Notes under the pieces: generated by a model
Databases searched by the model: none
What the model was told of the DNA's origin: nothing
What the model saw: the letters and a program-made list of their open reading frames with translations, nothing else
IMG/VR virus record: IMGVR_UViG_3300050343_000176
Location: 1 to 27,375 of that record
DNA: 27,375 nt
Strand: one strand, 5' to 3'
Origin: a virus
Shown: piece by piece, positions 6,956 through 13,396 of the stretch
Numbering within the stretch: the first letter of the stretch is position 1
How the letters are laid out: every line of letters starts with the position of its first letter
Position numbers and translations under genes: made by a program

Positions 6956-7099
6956 ATGCAGCACACTACAGAATACCTACTCGCTAGAGTAGCAGCTCTC
7001 GAAAACGAGATAGAAAAATTAAACAACCAACTAGAATACCAAAAGGCCAAGTCAGAAACGTTGCAAAGCGCTTTAGACGAGGCCTATTTATTTATTTAA
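6956..7099 (+). CDS. Small coiled-coil protein, 47 aa
   Basis: ATG 6956 to TAA 7097-7099. Residues 7-43 form one heptad-patterned helix (LLARVAALENEIEKLNNQLEY is its core). It follows the replication-class promoter directly and precedes the OB-like gene by 18 bases. Short coiled-coil ORFs at the head of early operons are common in these phages. Oligomerisation is expected but no function is evident. Confidence 0.55.
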   Translation: MQHTTEYLLARVAALENEIEKLNNQLEYQKAKSETLQSALDEAYLFI

Positions 7100-7117
7100 C
7101 CCTTAACAACAAAAACA

Positions 7118-7495
7118 ATGAAAACAGGCAAAATAACCCACCTAGAGCCTAACGGCCTTTGGAATGGTTTAACTAAGTACAAAGTTACTTTCGCAGACGG
7201 CAACCAGTATACTTTTTTCGCAAAAGGTAATTTTAAATTTGCAGTAGGCGAAACAATTAGCTACGAAGTTACAAACGAAGAGTATCGAAACGCAAAAGTA
7301 AGCGCAGACGAGTACAAAAAAGACACGCAAACAAACACTACGCCAAACGTAAGTACAAGTTTTGTAAGTAAAGACATTTTAATTATACGCCAGACCTGTA
7401 TAAAAGCCGCAGCAGACTTTAACGCCAGGCGAGCTGTAGGGTCAGACGAAATAATTAAAGACGCCCAGCTAATGTTTGACTGGATAACTAAATAA
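7118..7495 (+). CDS. OB-fold-like, putative ssDNA-binding protein
   Basis: A 125-residue protein. The N-terminal 55 residues read as a small beta barrel (GKITHLEP, YKVTFADGNQYTFFAK, FAVGETISYEV), matching the OB-fold pattern seen in phage single-strand binding proteins. A linker rich in Thr/Asn is followed by a helical C terminus with RQTCIKAAADF. It lacks the acidic DDDLPF tip of SSB, but that tip is on the next protein, 25 bases downstream. An ssDNA-binding role is inferred from fold pattern and neighbours. Confidence 0.5.
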   Translation: MKTGKITHLEPNGLWNGLTKYKVTFADGNQYTFFAKGNFKFAVGETISYEVTNEEYRNAKVSADEYKKDTQTNTTPNVSTSFVSKDILIIRQTCIKAAADFNARRAVGSDEIIKDAQLMFDWITK

Positions 7496-7519
7496 TAATT
7501 AACCCTTAAAACAATAAAA

Positions 7520-7840
7520 ATGAATACTAAATACGAAAGCGAGTTTGTCAATAGTTTTGTCGTAAAAGACGAGCCTAAATTTGACTGGATAGCAGCAAAG
7601 CTACATATTAAAGCGTCAGAGTTTGTAGACTTTTTACGTAAGCATAAAGACCATATAAAAGCCAATAACGGTTTTATGTCTATAGACTTACTAAGAGCGC
7701 AAAAGGACCGTACAAAAATGTACGCTAAGTTTACAAAAATTAATAAGCAAGCGTTAAAGAGTGAAACTAAAAAAGTAGAGACGTCAGAGTTTATGCCAGA
7801 CCGCGAAGAGGTTACGGCAGACGACGACTTACCGTTTTAA
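7520..7840 (+). CDS. Protein with SSB-type C-terminal tip (DDDLPF)
   Basis: A 106-residue protein whose last residues are ADDDLPF after a disordered acidic stretch, almost the same as the conserved tip of bacterial SSB (DDDIPF) that recruits repair and replication proteins. The body (residues 18-75) has the pattern FDWIAAKLHIKASEFVDFL followed by GFMSIDLLRAQ and KMYAKF. I do not recognise this as a standard OB fold, though it may be a divergent one. The gene is last in its unit and is followed by a perfect terminator. The likely role is ssDNA binding or adaptor work at the fork together with the 7118 product. Confidence 0.55.
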   Translation: MNTKYESEFVNSFVVKDEPKFDWIAAKLHIKASEFVDFLRKHKDHIKANNGFMSIDLLRAQKDRTKMYAKFTKINKQALKSETKKVETSEFMPDREEVTADDDLPF

Positions 7841-7861
7841 TTTTAATTAATTTTATATAAG

Positions 7862-7888
7862 GGTAGTAGAAATACTACCTTTTTTTTT
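7862..7888 (+). terminator. Rho-independent terminator
   Basis: Perfect 7-bp stem GGTAGTA / TACTACC with a GAAA loop (7869-7872), then nine Ts. It closes the 6956-7840 unit. Confidence 0.93.
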
Positions 7889-7910
7889 ATATTTAACAAA
7901 AAACTACGAT
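7888..7910 (+). promoter_or_regulatory. TATATTTA plus ACGAT element before helicase gene
   Basis: TATATTTA (7888-7895) resembles the -7 box. After 10 bases, ACGAT (7906-7910) runs into the ATG, giving ACGATATG as at 14591. No -33 box is seen because a terminator occupies that space, so the promoter call is weaker than at 6924 or 15288. Confidence 0.4.
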
Positions 7911-8816
7911 ATGCTAGTAAACTATAACGAACAAATAAAAACACTTTCAAGTCTTCGCAAAGGCGAATTTAAACAGGGCCTAAAATTAGACATACCAGAA
8001 ATAGACGAATACTTTAGACTAAAACCCCAAGACTTTGGCATCTGGCTAGGACACGCAAACGTGGGCAAAACGAGTATTACTATTTACTTAATGCTTTTAT
8101 ATGCCATTAAACACGACCAAAAGTTTTTAATATACAGCAGCGAAAACGAGCCTTACGAATTAATACAGCGGCTTTTAGAGTTTATACTAGAGCAACCAAT
8201 AAATAGAATAATACCGACAGACTTTAACGCTGGTATTGCGTGGATCAAAAAACATTTCCAATTTATAGACAACAGCCAGCTGTATACTTACAAAGAGCTT
8301 TTAGCAGAGGCCGTAAGACATAGGACCATTTTCAAATACGACGGTTTTTTAATAGACCCTTATAATAGTTTAGCAAAAGATAGGGACATGCTTAAAGGCA
8401 TAAGCACCCACGAATACGACTACGAGGCTACAACCGACATGAGACTATTTTGTAAACAATACAGAGTTACTATTTGGCTTTGTACACACGCAAATACAGA
8501 GGCTATAAGGCAAGTATATAGAGACGGCCTATACCAAGGCTACCCAAAGACCCCAGAAAGCAGCAGCATAGAGGGGGGCGGCAAATTCGTAAACCGCTGC
8601 GACTTTTTCGCAGTATGCCATAGGTTTATACAGCACCCTACGGAGTTTATGAATAGCCAACTACATATTAAAAAAGTCAAGTCTATAAGCTCTGGCGGTA
8701 GATGCACGCCCCTAGACGACCCTATTATGCTTAAAGCAATTACCAACAATGTAGGGTACGCTATAAACAATGAAAGCCTGGTAAAAAAACTTAAAGCAAT
8801 AAAGGCACCGTTCTAA
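7911..8816 (+). CDS. RecA/DnaB-type replicative helicase core
   Basis: A 301-residue P-loop ATPase resembling the C-terminal motor of DnaB or Twinkle-like helicases, without an N-terminal primase or DnaB N domain. Walker A is GHANVGKT (47-54). SSENE (76-80) supplies the catalytic Glu region. Walker B is GFLIDPYN (145-152), and the IDPYN form is typical of phage Twinkle-like helicases. CTHANT (191-196) fits motif H3, and a late CDFFAVCHR (230-238) could bear the arginine finger. It should unwind phage DNA at the fork. No primase or DNA polymerase gene is recognised, so host enzymes are probably recruited. It has its own promoter-like element after a terminator. Confidence 0.8.
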   Translation: MLVNYNEQIKTLSSLRKGEFKQGLKLDIPEIDEYFRLKPQDFGIWLGHANVGKTSITIYLMLLYAIKHDQKFLIYSSENEPYELIQRLLEFILEQPINRIIPTDFNAGIAWIKKHFQFIDNSQLYTYKELLAEAVRHRTIFKYDGFLIDPYNSLAKDRDMLKGISTHEYDYEATTDMRLFCKQYRVTIWLCTHANTEAIRQVYRDGLYQGYPKTPESSSIEGGGKFVNRCDFFAVCHRFIQHPTEFMNSQLHIKKVKSISSGGRCTPLDDPIMLKAITNNVGYAINNESLVKKLKAIKAPF

Positions 8817-8845
8817 GTTAGTATTTTTTTTATTAACTTTTAAAC

Positions 8846-9439
8846 GTGAAAAATTGCGTTTTATCGAAAATACACGAAAACCATAATATCTGGCTAGACA
8901 TAGTACAGAGCTTTAACGTAAATAAAGAGACGGCAAAAGACGTCGTTTCAGAAATGTATATAAACGTCCAAACGCATATACAAAAAAAAGGCGCAGACAT
9001 ATACTATAATGGCGACGAAATAAACTACTACTTTATATATATATGTTTACGAAACCTGGTTTATGATCTAAAGCGCAAAGAAAAAAAGGTTAAGTATATA
9101 GACATAGACAGTAAAAAACTACAAACCGAAACCGAAGAGTATATCGAAACGCCAGACGGTTACGAAAAATTAAAGTCTATAATTGACTGGTACGAAAACC
9201 CAGAGTATTTAGAAATGCTAAAAGGCGATACGTACCTAGAAGACTTTACAAGCGACAAAATGCACCTTTACTATTTAAGACGTATATTTAAAGAGGTTTT
9301 TATTGACGGTAAAAAATTAGCTAAATTTAGCCGCGAAACTAAAATAGGTTACTGGTCGCTTAGAAATACTTTAAAAACTATAAAAAACCAAATAAAAAAT
9401 GAGTATAAAAATAGGCACGATACTAGAGACAATATTTAA
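8846..9439 (+). CDS. Phage sigma-70-like transcription factor
   Basis: A 197-residue protein from a GTG start (8846), chosen because no ATG gives the full N-terminal domain. Residues 14-80 resemble sigma region 2: KETAKDVVSEMYINV and then YFIYICLRNLVYDLKRKEKK, the helix that contacts the -10 element and core polymerase. Residues 150-190 look like a region 4 helix-turn-helix (GKKLAKFSRETKIGYWSLRN followed by a basic helix). The likely role is redirecting host RNA polymerase to phage promoters. The AACGTTATAT motifs before structural genes are natural target candidates. Sequence divergence from host sigmas is high, so function is inferred. Confidence 0.65.
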   Translation: MKNCVLSKIHENHNIWLDIVQSFNVNKETAKDVVSEMYINVQTHIQKKGADIYYNGDEINYYFIYICLRNLVYDLKRKEKKVKYIDIDSKKLQTETEEYIETPDGYEKLKSIIDWYENPEYLEMLKGDTYLEDFTSDKMHLYYLRRIFKEVFIDGKKLAKFSRETKIGYWSLRNTLKTIKNQIKNEYKNRHDTRDNI

Positions 9440-9560
9440 GTATACAGGCGTTAAATGGCTCGTAAAAAAAATAGTCATTGACTGGCTAGGCTATGAGAGC
9501 TGCGGCTGCGAAGAGCGACGCGACAAGCTAAATTCTTTAACTATTAAACGGCATGAATAA
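9399..9560 (+). CDS. Small CxC-motif protein, 53 aa
   Basis: ATG 9399 lies inside the end of the sigma-like gene and the ORF ends at TAA 9558-9560, overlapping the next start (9553). A hydrophobic N-terminal helix leads into LGYESCGCEERRDKLNSL (31-48). The CGC-x-x-R-R-x-K-L-N pattern is one I have met in small flavophage ORFs, always uncharacterised. The two Cys may bind metal. Confidence 0.6.
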   Translation: MSIKIGTILETIFKYTGVKWLVKKIVIDWLGYESCGCEERRDKLNSLTIKRHE

Positions 9561-9759
9561 AAGAGACTATCAATACTGGACTAAATTTCGAGCTAGCAAG
9601 TCTACGTCTATTACAAAAGAAGAGTATACAACAATTTGCCGTATGCACGCCGAGCTAAAAAAACACGCCTATTTTGAGCCTTGCAGATGCTCGCCAAAAG
9701 GTATACAGCGTTTTATAGACGACATAAACAAAATATATGAACAAAGACAAAACAAATAA
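9553..9759 (+). CDS. Small Cys-containing protein, 68 aa
   Basis: Basic protein with a helical N terminus, ICRMHAELKKH (28-38) and EPCRCSPKGIQ (42-52), then a C-terminal helix. The C/H spacing (C29, H32, H38, C44, C46) could hold one zinc. It is sandwiched by overlaps between the CGC protein and the nuclease. Similar C-x-C-x-P-K mini-proteins occur in flavophage early regions, with no known function. Confidence 0.6.
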   Translation: MNKRDYQYWTKFRASKSTSITKEEYTTICRMHAELKKHAYFEPCRCSPKGIQRFIDDINKIYEQRQNK

Positions 9760-10225
9760 ATTCGAGCAAGCCGTTGTAGCTATATTAAATATTGACGGCT
9801 GGCAGCTAAACTGGTGTGGCGATACAAACAACCTTTACGACGCCGAGGGTTTAACGCCAGAAAAAGAGGGCAAGCGCAATAAATGCGTTATAGAAATTAA
9901 GTTTAGAAACGTATACTATGAAGACAAGCTACTAGAGAAAAACAAATACGACAGTTTAATGGCCCTAGACGACGACATAGTAAAGCTATATTTTGTTTTT
10001 GATCCTAAAGGCAATTACCTATACTGGCTTAATAAATTAAATATGCCAGAGCCGCAAAGTAAAAACCTAGGTAAAACTAGCCTATGGGCAAACCAAAGAG
10101 TACCCAAAGAAATATATCTACTACCAGAGACTAAAGCAACCATAATACAAAGAAATTCTAACGAGCGAGCGCAAAAAAGCGTTTGGGACGAATATTTAAA
10201 AAAACAACGCAAAATAACTTTTTGA
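9737..10225 (+). CDS. PD-(D/E)XK nuclease-like protein
   Basis: A 162-residue protein. The N-terminal FEQAVVAIL helix, then NLYDAEGLTP (Asp36) and KCVIEIKFR (Glu54-Lys56), reproduce the order helix, D, E-x-K of PD-(D/E)XK nucleases such as Holliday junction resolvases. YYEDKLLEKNKYDSLM after the core fits the helix that often follows. The start overlaps the preceding gene by 23 bases. The substrate is unknown. Recombination or resolution is plausible beside NinG and an exonuclease. Confidence 0.55.
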   Translation: MNKDKTNKFEQAVVAILNIDGWQLNWCGDTNNLYDAEGLTPEKEGKRNKCVIEIKFRNVYYEDKLLEKNKYDSLMALDDDIVKLYFVFDPKGNYLYWLNKLNMPEPQSKNLGKTSLWANQRVPKEIYLLPETKATIIQRNSNERAQKSVWDEYLKKQRKITF

Positions 10226-10231
10226 CATAAA

Positions 10232-10269
10232 AGCCTATATTTTAACATTTTTTTTTGTAATTTTAGGCT
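10232..10269 (+). promoter_or_regulatory. Inverted repeat abutting the 10270 start
   Basis: AGCCTA (10232-10237) and TAGGCT (10264-10269) are perfect inverted repeats 26 bases apart, and the second ends exactly before the ATG. TATATTTT at 10236 resembles a -7 box. This could be an operator or a start-site hairpin. The arms are short, so chance is possible. Confidence 0.3.
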
Positions 10270-10596
10270 ATGGCAAAACACGATATAATAGAAGAGCAAA
10301 AAAACAACGTACACGATATTGAAGAGCTAGCCTACTTTGGCAGTTTTCAAAAAGCCAGCAACTTACTAATTAACTGGCAAGCCAAAGCGCAAAAAGCAAA
10401 CAGCGAAAATACTTTAAAAGAGCTTACAGCGTGCGCAGACGCGCTAGCTAGAATAGGCATATATGTTAGTCAAATGCAAACCAGGCAGCGCGAATACGAC
10501 GTACAGCTAAGTAGGTTTAGGGTAGCCAAACTAGAGGCAGACGCAAAAGCTGAAAAAGCAATACAAGACTTAGAAGACTATAAACTACAATTATGA
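10270..10596 (+). CDS. Coiled-coil protein, 108 aa
   Basis: Almost wholly helical, with Ala/Glu/Lys/Gln heptads and a C-terminal coil (about residues 70-105). No enzyme motif. It starts after the only 45-base gap in this stretch, so it may head an operon that runs through the small ORFs to the exonuclease. Its stop overlaps the next start (ATGA). A scaffolding or regulatory oligomer is possible. No family is recognised. Confidence 0.6.
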   Translation: MAKHDIIEEQKNNVHDIEELAYFGSFQKASNLLINWQAKAQKANSENTLKELTACADALARIGIYVSQMQTRQREYDVQLSRFRVAKLEADAKAEKAIQDLEDYKLQL

Positions 10597-10688
10597 ATAA
10601 AAAAACCGAATACCAAATAACGTTTTACTCGCTAGTAGCTATACTTATAACTATAGCGTATTTAATATTTGACAGCTGTACGTCATGA
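10593..10688 (+). CDS. Single-span membrane microprotein, 31 aa
   Basis: ATG overlaps the preceding stop and TGA is at 10686-10688. Residues 9-26 form one hydrophobic span, ending in FDSCTS. It looks like a bitopic microprotein. The Cys near the end is not in a proper lipobox. It is coupled on both sides by 4-base overlaps. Confidence 0.45.
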   Translation: MNKKTEYQITFYSLVAILITIAYLIFDSCTS

Positions 10689-10837
10689 CTGAATTACAGC
10701 TACTTAAAAACGAGCTAAAAGACATACAGTACCTTTTAACGCAAACCCAGCATATAAGCGCTGGCAGCTTTGAATTTAGAGCCAAAGCCTTAAAGCGTTT
10801 AGAAGAGATAAAAACAATACTTAAAGACTTTAAATAA
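10685..10837 (+). CDS. Small helical protein, 50 aa
   Basis: ATG overlaps the preceding TGA, and TAA is at 10835-10837. Two amphipathic helices (residues 2-20 and 27-48) with a Gly between suggest a helical hairpin. No function is evident. Confidence 0.5.
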   Translation: MTELQLLKNELKDIQYLLTQTQHISAGSFEFRAKALKRLEEIKTILKDFK

Positions 10838-10926
10838 TGTATCTACCAATTTTACACCCTTGCCCAGTATGTTTAGGTATATGCCTAGCGACATATTTAA
10901 TACTTAAAAAAAATAAAAAGAAATGA
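10837..10926 (+). CDS. Microprotein with CPxC motif and membrane span, 29 aa
   Basis: TAATG overlap with the previous ORF, TGA at 10924-10926. The sequence begins MYLPILHPCPVCLGICLAT and ends in a Lys-rich tail, giving a hydrophobic segment with HPCPVC and an inside-positive end. The short length makes it uncertain, but both neighbours overlap it in the same style. Confidence 0.4.
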   Translation: MYLPILHPCPVCLGICLATYLILKKNKKK

Positions 10927-11054
10927 AACATCACGCTATAGAAAACGAAACATTTGACGCGTATAGAAAACAACAAAAAGAAATACAAAAGTCTATACAA
11001 ATACTAAAAAAGCATAACTATAAAATTTACAAAAATAAAAATGAAGAGCTATAA
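10923..11054 (+). CDS. Small basic helical protein, 43 aa
   Basis: ATG 10923 in the preceding stop, TAA 11052-11054. Rich in Lys/Gln with a likely single helix. No recognised family. Confidence 0.4.
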   Translation: MKHHAIENETFDAYRKQQKEIQKSIQILKKHNYKIYKNKNEEL

Positions 11055-11208
11055 AATAGAATACCGCTATTTAGCCTTTGGGGGTCAAGACCTAGAGGGT
11101 TACGACTACGACATAGTAAACGTAAAGGCTATAAGTCCTAGCCAGGCTTTAAGGCTAGCAAAAAACGAGGCACCCTTTAACGCAAAAGACTTTCAAATAC
11201 TGAATTAA
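11041..11208 (+). CDS. Small conserved-looking protein, 55 aa
   Basis: ATG 11041 lies inside the previous ORF, and TAA 11206-11208 overlaps the exonuclease start. A beta-rich start (YKIEYRYLAF) and a final SPSQALRLAKNEAP helix give a compact beta-beta-alpha look. Coupling to the exonuclease suggests co-expression. Function unknown. Confidence 0.5.
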   Translation: MKSYKIEYRYLAFGGQDLEGYDYDIVNVKAISPSQALRLAKNEAPFNAKDFQILN

Positions 11209-12005
11209 TGAAAAACGAAATACAACTACTAGACGGTAATTTTTACGACAAAAGCGAGCTATTAAATAAAATGTACGACGACGAGTTTTACTACGGCGAG
11301 CTGTCAAAACTAGCTTTAAGTAGCTCTAGTCTTAAACTACTTTTAGACAGTCCGAAAACATACTACTACGTTACTAAGTATGCAAAAAACGAAACGACCG
11401 CGGCATTACGCGCTGGTCATCTTTTCCACCTGGCAATTTTAGAGCCTACAAAATACGACAAGATCAAATTTGTTGAGGTCCAAAGTAGAAACAGTAAAAA
11501 GTTTAAAGACGCTGTCGAAGAGTTTGGCGACGTTTATACCGCAAAAGAGCGCGACGAAAACAATAGGCTTATAGACGCTATGCTTAAAAACCCTACGGCC
11601 CAGGAATTAATAAGAGACAGCAAAAGCGAAGTACCACAAATAGGTAATGTACTAGGCATGCCGTTTAGAGGCAAGGCCGACATATTAAAAAACAAAGGCG
11701 GTATCGTAGACTTAAAAACTACCCAAGACGTACAGCATTTTGACAAAAGCGCTTTTAAATATAAATATCACTTACAGGCCGCAATTTATATAGACCTATT
11801 TAGCACGCCAGAAAAACCGCTAACGCATGAAGACTTTACGTTTTTATGTATATCAAAAAATAATTTAGATATAGGCGTCTGGCGCTGTAGTGAAGCGTTT
11901 GTTGAATACGGCCGTCAGGAATTACGCAAAGGCATAGACTTATATAAAACTTATATACGTGAAGACTTTGACATAAACGACTATACAATACAAGGCACGC
12001 TATAA
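11208..12005 (+). CDS. RecE/lambda-type exonuclease (PD-(D/E)XK)
   Basis: A 265-residue nuclease that likely resects double-strand ends for phage recombination. LRAGHLFHLAILEP (67-80) carries the motif I His and Glu region. GKADIL supplies Asp158. GIVDLKTTQD gives Asp168 and Lys170 of D-x-K. YHLQAAIYIDLF holds the Gln190-Tyr motif typical of the RecB/Cas4/DUF3799 branch. Length fits this branch. No annealing partner (Erf, RecT, Beta) is recognised nearby, though the small genes or the OB-like protein might serve. Its stop overlaps the next nuclease-like gene by one base. Confidence 0.82.
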   Translation: MKNEIQLLDGNFYDKSELLNKMYDDEFYYGELSKLALSSSSLKLLLDSPKTYYYVTKYAKNETTAALRAGHLFHLAILEPTKYDKIKFVEVQSRNSKKFKDAVEEFGDVYTAKERDENNRLIDAMLKNPTAQELIRDSKSEVPQIGNVLGMPFRGKADILKNKGGIVDLKTTQDVQHFDKSAFKYKYHLQAAIYIDLFSTPEKPLTHEDFTFLCISKNNLDIGVWRCSEAFVEYGRQELRKGIDLYKTYIREDFDINDYTIQGTL

Positions 12006-12343
12006 TGGAATTTAAAAGCAATTTCGAGTACGACTTAAAAGTCGGCCAGGTAAAAGAAAAACAGCTAGCCGACATACTAGAAAATAAAACCATTGAAGTA
12101 AAAAGCTGTATAGAGGCAGACTTTAATATATTTGTAGAATACGAAAGCCGCGGCAAGCCGTCTGGCATAAACAAAAGTAAAGCTAACTATTATTGCTTTG
12201 TACTAAAAAACGTATTTATATTAATATCACTAAACGACCTAAAAAAGAAATGCGCGCCTTATATGAATACAAAACGTAATGTAGTAGGCGGCGACAATAA
12301 TACGTCAAAAGGCATACTACTACCAATTAGAGACCTAAAATAA
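12005..12343 (+). CDS. Putative PD-(D/E)XK-type nuclease, 112 aa
   Basis: The pattern FEYDLKVGQVKEKQLADIL, then IEVKS (Glu-x-Lys) and NIFVEYESRGKPSGI, is one I associate with small restriction-like nucleases of flavophages. The acidic residue before the E-V-K is less clear than in the exonuclease. A GK-SGI turn followed by SKANYYCFVL fits the later strand and helix of the fold. Coupled to the exonuclease by a 1-base overlap, so a joint role in DNA processing is likely. Confidence 0.55.
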   Translation: MEFKSNFEYDLKVGQVKEKQLADILENKTIEVKSCIEADFNIFVEYESRGKPSGINKSKANYYCFVLKNVFILISLNDLKKKCAPYMNTKRNVVGGDNNTSKGILLPIRDLK

Positions 12344-12522
12344 TGAAAACAAAAAAATCGAAGTGGCGTAAAGTCAAAGGCAAATGGGTTAATTTAGAAG
12401 ACATAAGCAAAGCTGCTGGCAACCCTAGGCCTATAAAATGCAGCGAGTTTTCACAAACTTATAGCTATGCACGTACAAACAAAAAATCTAACTACATACC
12501 AGACCATTTGCATAAAAAATAA
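12343..12522 (+). CDS. Small basic protein, 59 aa
   Basis: TAATG overlap with the preceding gene, TAA 12520-12522. Very basic N terminus (KSKWRKVKGKWVN) and a central helix, suggesting nucleic-acid contact. No known family is recognised. Confidence 0.5.
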   Translation: MKTKKSKWRKVKGKWVNLEDISKAAGNPRPIKCSEFSQTYSYARTNKKSNYIPDHLHKK

Positions 12523-12659
12523 TGAGACGCAAAAAACTAACCCAGCAAAAACGTATAGAAACCCTAGAGCGAGTAGTCGCCCAGCTATACGTTAAAATCG
12601 AAACCTTACATAATATAGTTAAAAAACTTACGCATGAACAACCACAAGAAAATAGCTGA
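12522..12659 (+). CDS. Small coiled-coil protein, 45 aa
   Basis: TAATG overlap at the start, TGA 12657-12659, overlapping the DnaA-like gene by 26 bases. One amphipathic helix (QQKRIETLERVVAQLYVKIE) with heptad spacing. Function unknown. Confidence 0.5.
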   Translation: MRRKKLTQQKRIETLERVVAQLYVKIETLHNIVKKLTHEQPQENS

Positions 12660-13041
12660 CCTAGTAATTGAGTATACAGGCATAGACATATACAGTAATA
12701 GAAAAACCCAAAACATAGTAGACGCTAGAGCTTTATTTGAGTACATAATGAAACACGACTATAACGCTACTTATTCTAGCCTGTCGGATCACTACAGAAA
12801 AAACGGCAAAGAGCGCAAGCATAGCGTAATGATATATAGCGTTAGAAACTTTGAAAACGAAATACGACACAGGCGTAAAGACTATAACGAATACTACCAA
12901 AATATACTACAGACAGACATAACAGTAAAACAATACAAAAACGCTTATAAGCTAATAACCGAAAACTTAAAAAACCAAAAACAACTACGCAAAATACGTA
13001 AGTATATTACAGAGGTTTTAGAAGAGCAACCTAAAAACTAA
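12634..13041 (+). CDS. DnaA domain IV-like DNA-binding protein
   Basis: A 135-residue basic protein. Residues 10-80 resemble the DnaA C-terminal DNA-binding domain: a lead-in like SNRKTQNIVDARALFEYI, a helix-turn-helix, and KERKHSVMIYSVRNFE, which matches the DnaA signature R-D-H-[ST]-T-V followed by a helix. The C-terminal half is another helical region. It has no ATPase domain. It could bind phage origin boxes and help load the helicase, or act as a decoy or regulator at host DnaA boxes. The iteron region at 6215-6322 is a candidate target. It precedes the terminase pair. Confidence 0.55.
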   Translation: MNNHKKIADLVIEYTGIDIYSNRKTQNIVDARALFEYIMKHDYNATYSSLSDHYRKNGKERKHSVMIYSVRNFENEIRHRRKDYNEYYQNILQTDITVKQYKNAYKLITENLKNQKQLRKIRKYITEVLEEQPKN

Positions 13042-13046
13042 AAACA

Positions 13047-13060
13047 ACCGTTATATAAGT
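13047..13060 (+). promoter_or_regulatory. Structural-gene motif variant ACCGTTATAT
   Basis: ACCGTTATAT (13047-13056) plus AAGT precedes the terminase small subunit ATG by the same 4-base gap as at 291, 22545 and 23922. It differs at one base (C for A before CGTTATAT). Confidence 0.5.
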
Positions 13061-13396
13061 ATGGTAAGAGACACAAAAGACAGTAAAAAAAAGATGCTAG
13101 AGGCCCTAGAGTTTAATTTAGGCATAGTATCTACGAGCTGCGCAGTCGCAGACGTAAGTAGAGCAACCCATTACCGCTGGCTAAAAGAAGACGAAGACTA
13201 CAAAGCATACGTACAAAACATACACGAAGCTGCTATTGACTTTGTAGAAAGTAAACTATACGAAAAAATAAAGGACAAAGATACCGCGAGTATTATTTTC
13301 TATTTAAAGAGCAAAGCAAAGCACCGCGGCTATGTAGAGCGCCAGCAAATTGAAGTAGGCGAGACAAAAGAGTTTACAGTCAAAGTTATAGAATAG
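13061..13396 (+). CDS. terS: Terminase small subunit
   Basis: A 111-residue protein with an N-terminal helix-turn-helix (SKKKMLEALEFNLG, VADVSRATHYRWL) of the phBC6A51/homeodomain-like type, a helical middle and a C-terminal strand. Length and fold pattern fit small terminases that recognise the packaging site and assemble with the large subunit. Its TAG overlaps the GTG of the large subunit, which is the expected pairing. Confidence 0.8.
   Translation: MVRDTKDSKKKMLEALEFNLGIVSTSCAVADVSRATHYRWLKEDEDYKAYVQNIHEAAIDFVESKLYEKIKDKDTASIIFYLKSKAKHRGYVERQQIEVGETKEFTVKVIE

Noticed and set aside
10593-10688. A lipoprotein or spanin reading of the 31-aa membrane microprotein because of its C-terminal Cys.
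   Set aside because: The residues before the Cys (F-D-S) do not make a lipobox and the Cys is at the wrong end for a signal-peptidase II substrate.
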